Part shown: positions 53,601 to 55,106 of the stretch, piece after piece
Numbering within the stretch: position 1 is the stretch's first letter
How the letters are laid out: each line of letters starts with the position of its first letter
DNA from: a virus
IMG/VR virus record: IMGVR_UViG_3300040960_001677
Span: 1 to 55,106 of that record
Length of the DNA: 55,106 nt
Direction: 5' to 3' (one strand)
Notes under the pieces: model-generated
What the model was told of the DNA's origin: nothing
What the model saw: the letters and a program-made list of their open reading frames with translations, nothing else
The model's database searches: none
Program-made: the position numbers and the translations under genes

Positions 53601-55106
53601 GACAGTTTGCTTTTGACAACAGCAATGATGCTGAGAGAACACAGTTTACGGTTGCGGTTACCACAGACGGTACATCAGTTGATGCCAGTAATTTGAGTGA
53701 TGTGCAATTTAAGATTGATGGTAACGATAGTGGTGCTATTACATTTAACAACGCATACAAGTTTCCAACCAGCGATGGTAGTGCCAACCAAGTATTACAA
53801 ACAGATGGCTCTGGTGCTTTAAGTTTTGCCACTATTACAGATCAATCACTATCAACTACAGATAATGTAACGTTTAATAATATGACTGTTTCTGGTAATT
53901 TGACAGTAAGTGGTACAACAACAACAGTAAATACAGAAACTATAAATCTTGCTGATAACACTATTACTTTAAATAGTAATGCTACAGGTTCTGCAACAGA
54001 AAATGGTGGTATTGAAATAGAACGTGGTGATGATACAAATAAAACATTATTATGGAACGAAACATCAGATAAATGGACTGTTGGTTCTGAAACATTTGTT
54101 GCTGGTACATTTGAAGGTGCTTTAACAGGTGATGTTACAGGTAATGCTGATACAGCAACTGCATTAGAAACTGCTAGAACAATTGGTGGTGTATCATTTG
54201 ACGGAAGCGCTAATATTAATTTACCAGGCGTTAATACTTCTGGTAACCAAGATACTTCAGGAAATGCTGCTACAGCTACTGCATTAGAAACAGCTAGAAC
54301 AATTGCTGGTCAATCATTTGATGGTAGTGCTAATATAACAATTGCAAGTACAGATTTATCTAATACATCAAATATAACTTTAAATGACGCAACACAAACG
54401 TTAACTAATAAAACTTTAACTAGTCCAGTAATTGCTACAATTTCAAATACAGGTACTTTGACATTACCAACAAGTACAGGTACAGTAGCACTTACAAGTG
54501 ATATTCCTACAAATAATAATCAGTTAACAAATGGTGCAAGTTATATTACTGCTTCAAGTACAGATACATTAACAAATAAATCTGGTAATATATCACAATG
54601 GACAAATGATGCTGGTTACTTAACTTCGTTTACAGAAACAAACGACTTGACATCTTCAGTAACTTGGGCTAATGTTCCTGACGCAAATATAACTGAAAGT
54701 TCAGTAACACAACACCAGGCAGCATTAAGTGTAACAGAATCTCAAATTAGTGATCTACAGTCTTATATTACTGCCTCATCAACTGATACTTTAACAAACA
54801 AAACACTTACAACACCAGATGTTAATACATCATTGAAAATGGTTAGTAGTGGACAATTACAATTCAGAGATAATCAATCGTATATTTCAGAAAATGGTGG
54901 AATTATGTTATTTAACGCCGCGGCAGGACGTGGAGTTAGAATGTTCTCTGCCGGTGCTGAAAGAGTTGCTGTATCATATGCTGGTGACTTAGAATTAAAA
55001 GCAGGTACAGATATAATCTTTGAAGGATCAACAGCAAACGATTTTGAAACAACACTAACGGTTACTGACCCAACAGCAGACAGAAATATAACATTACCTG
55101 ACTCAA
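47675..55106 (+). CDS. Giant repeat-rich tail-fibre protein, cut by the right edge
   Basis: An ATG at 47675 opens a frame that runs without a stop to the right edge, at least 2477 codons. I checked the frame at several points (near 49800, 52140, 53400 and 54600) and at the end, and it stays open. The protein starts [20 protein letters not shown], then becomes dozens of beta cassettes with LTNKT(L/I), ALSDGSFA(T/S)LAGTETL, FEG(S/A)TADD.ETTL..TDPTADR.I and [13 protein letters not shown] block from about 49540 to 50210 is repeated at about 51100 to 51780 with moderate change. A non-repeat part around 53400-53800 ([16 protein letters not shown]) resembles chaperone-adjacent fibre domains. Probably a very long trimeric adhesin. 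Confidence 0.85.
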   Translation, partial: MSAKTPIRATFNGSEVSGLAEYQSGEFIDLSHGGLGASLSIGTTGQVIKVNSAGTALEFGNVEAIVNIDNATDLTSSTLAASDQILLSDGGTEGRVTLSQLDTLFSGTTQTLTNKTLTDPIISNTIIFEGSTDDDYETTLEVTDPTADRTITFQNASGTVAFLSDVSGGGSPGAFTTLTIDNNIVFEGATADANELTLSVTDPTADRTVNIPDASGTIVLKDTTDTLTNKSISLTNNTLTGTLAEFNSALSDGSFASLAGTETLTNKTIDSANNTITLDLSEGTLTGTLSEFNSALSDGSFASLAGTETLTNKTLTSPVISTISNTGTLTLPTSTDTLVGRATTDTLTNKTIDASSNTLSNIANTSLTNSTITLVGDSGSQAIDLGDTLTIEGTSNEIETSQSGDTLTIGLPDDVTIGQDLSVSRNLTVTGNLTVNGTTTTVNTTNTTVSDSILELATGTTGTPANDAGIVIERGDSNNAFIGFDESTDKFTVGTGTFTGATSGDLTITTGTLVANLEATTATLGGSDVISTDNTKTLTNKTINLSGNTLTGTTAEFNSALSDGTFVEIDASQTLTNKTLTTPVISSISNTGTLTLPTSSDTLVGRATSDTLTNKTISGSSNTLSNIDNSSLSNSTITIQGSDSSSDAVALGETLIIANGEGITTEIASNTLTITGEDATDTNKGLASFNATDFSVSSGNVTLQTERIQDIAGAMFSSNTETLITATYQDADGTIDLVVDSNLANYDNSSSGFITASSTSTLTNKTFDANGTGNSISNIEVADLASGVLDTTFSSVSVSDNTLASAKAIKAYVDAQVTASGLAIAGDSGTGSIDLDTETFSVLGGTGLTSASSGNAITLNIDNGGVDTLQLADSAVETNKINNLAVTTAKINNLAVTNAKLGADSVDGTKIADDSINSEHYVDGSIDTQHIGNDQVTTAKIANLNVTEGKIANNAVTVAKLATTLDLSSNTVTLPSSFVTTTGTQTLTNKTISGASNTLTSIGNASLTNSTITLSGDSGTNAIDLGDTITVSGTTNEIETSVSGDTLTIGLPDDVTIGNNLSVTGDTTITGNLTVNGTTTTVNSTAVNIQNAFVFEGASADAYETTLTTVDPTADNTINLPNASGTIVLRDTTETLTNKTISGASNTLTNIGNSSLTNSKITISDGSNTQDLDLGNTLTITSGEGIDAVVSATDTLTISAEEATSSNKGVASFNSTDFTVTSGAVTLNAERVQDIAGAMFSSNTETLITATYQDADGTIDLVVDNDLANYDNTNSAFITASSTDTLTNKTFDANGTGNSITNIEVADFAAGVLDTDLASVSASDNTVASAKAIKAYVDAQVTASGLDFQADTGGSLAIDLDTETLSFIGGTGIDTVGSGNNVTFNIDSTVATLTGSQTLTNKTLTNPVIATISNTGTITLPTSTDTLVGRNTTDTLTNKTIDTANNTITVVEADISDLQSYILTDSTDTLQNKTINLSDNTLTGTTAQFNSALSDGSFATLAGTETLTGKTINTASNTITVVEADISDLQSYILADSANTLENKTIALGSNTISGSLAEFNSALSDGSFASLAGTETLTNKTLTSPVIDTITNVGTLTLPTSTDTLVGRATTDTLTNKTFDANGTGNSISNIEVADFASSVVETDLSVSLTTDDSTLASAKAIKTYVDDQVTAQDFDLTADTGSASIDLDSESLQVTGGTGIDTTVDNLTKQLTIDIDSTVTTNSGTQTLTNKTIDSANNTITITESDISDLGAYITASSTDTLTNKSGNISQWTNDSSYLTTETNDLTASVTWANVPDANITESSVTQHEAALSITESQISDLGSYITASSTDTLTNKTLTSPNINEAVALTATATELNYLDGVTGITLGSANELLVVGGDGSSIVSDSTLAVDASNNRLGINQSSPEVTLHMTGEGAQTAQIRMEQYNDSADAPDVRTRRYRGTIASPSAIQSGDYLFRSNHEYYNGSALIVGGQFAFDNSNDAERTQFTVAVTTDGTSVDASNLSDVQFKIDGNDSGAITFNNAYKFPTSDGSANQVLQTDGSGALSFATITDQSLSTTDNVTFNNMTVSGNLTVSGTTTTVNTETINLADNTITLNSNATGSATENGGIEIERGDDTNKTLLWNETSDKWTVGSETFVAGTFEGALTGDVTGNADTATALETARTIGGVSFDGSANINLPGVNTSGNQDTSGNAATATALETARTIAGQSFDGSANITIASTDLSNTSNITLNDATQTLTNKTLTSPVIATISNTGTLTLPTSTGTVALTSDIPTNNNQLTNGASYITASSTDTLTNKSGNISQWTNDAGYLTSFTETNDLTSSVTWANVPDANITESSVTQHQAALSVTESQISDLQSYITASSTDTLTNKTLTTPDVNTSLKMVSSGQLQFRDNQSYISENGGIMLFNAAAGRGVRMFSAGAERVAVSYAGDLELKAGTDIIFEGSTANDFETTLTVTDPTADRNITLPDS
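49540..51780 (+). repeat. Large internal duplication within the giant fibre gene
   Basis: Two copies of a ~670-base unit lie about 1570 bases apart (about 49540-50210 and 51110-51780). Both encode, in order: SSL.NS.ITI, L.ITSGEGI-like, K(G)(L/V)ASFN(A/S)[49 protein letters not shown](S/T)NIEVAD and [18 protein letters not shown]. Boundaries are approximate because smaller repeats continue on both sides. Confidence 0.75.

Noticed and set aside
47675-55106. Possible CRISPR or tandem DNA repeat array
   Set aside because: The repeats keep the reading frame, vary at silent positions, differ in spacing and encode a coherent fibre protein.

Overview
The window reads as part of the genome of a T4-like marine myovirus, most plausibly infecting an AT-rich bacterium such as SAR11 or a relative. 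The evidence is a T4-type baseplate order (PAAR spike tip, gp25, gp6, a large wedge-type protein, gp8, a DUF4815 giant), about ten exact copies of the T4 late-promoter octamer TATAAATA placed in front of structural genes, strong AT bias, tightly packed overlapping genes, and accessory metabolic genes of the kind found in ocean phages. No tRNA, rRNA, IS element, CRISPR array or integrase was seen. The host is inferred, not shown.

Layout. (1) 3-269 is the end of a gene entering from the left. (2) 254-4522, minus strand, is a five-gene operon: a radical SAM protein with an N-terminal half-SPASM (twitch-like) region, a standalone half-SPASM protein, a radical SAM protein, a QueC-like PP-loop ATPase and a nitroreductase. 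(3) 4590-5010, plus strand, holds two small proteins behind a late promoter. (4) 5041-7861, minus strand, is an eight-gene operon of small proteins ending in an exported serine hydrolase. (5) 7982-24982, plus strand, is the baseplate and tail-fibre block. (6) 25013-43843 is an accessory island inside the structural region: an epimerase and an unknown gene (+), then a sixteen-gene translationally coupled operon on the minus strand (26204-39119) with four glycosyltransferase-like proteins, a methyltransferase, a radical SAM-carbamoyltransferase fusion, a second nitroreductase-like protein, three more radical SAM proteins, two half-SPASM proteins, a DegT-type aminotransferase and two SGNH hydrolases. 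It is followed on the plus strand by five putative Fe(II)/2-oxoglutarate oxygenases, a fatty acid desaturase and a GNAT-like protein. (7) 43870-55106, plus strand, returns to structural genes and ends in an open giant repeat-rich fibre gene that runs off the right edge.

How it may work together. The structural genes are read from late promoters. The two minus-strand metabolic operons carry good sigma70-type promoters, which suggests independent, possibly earlier, expression. Both operons carry the same kit: a long radical SAM protein beginning with a shared N-terminal motif, a split radical SAM/half-SPASM pair, and a nitroreductase-like flavoprotein. With glycosyltransferases, an aminotransferase, a methyltransferase, a carbamoyltransferase and SGNH hydrolases this looks like a pathway that makes and decorates an unusual sugar or other small group. 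The target (host surface glycan, virion protein or DNA) cannot be read from the sequence.

A second signal is translational. Where a promoter -10 element ends about six bases before the ATG, no Shine-Dalgarno is present; where the leader is longer, one is usually present. That points to a set of leaderless phage transcripts.
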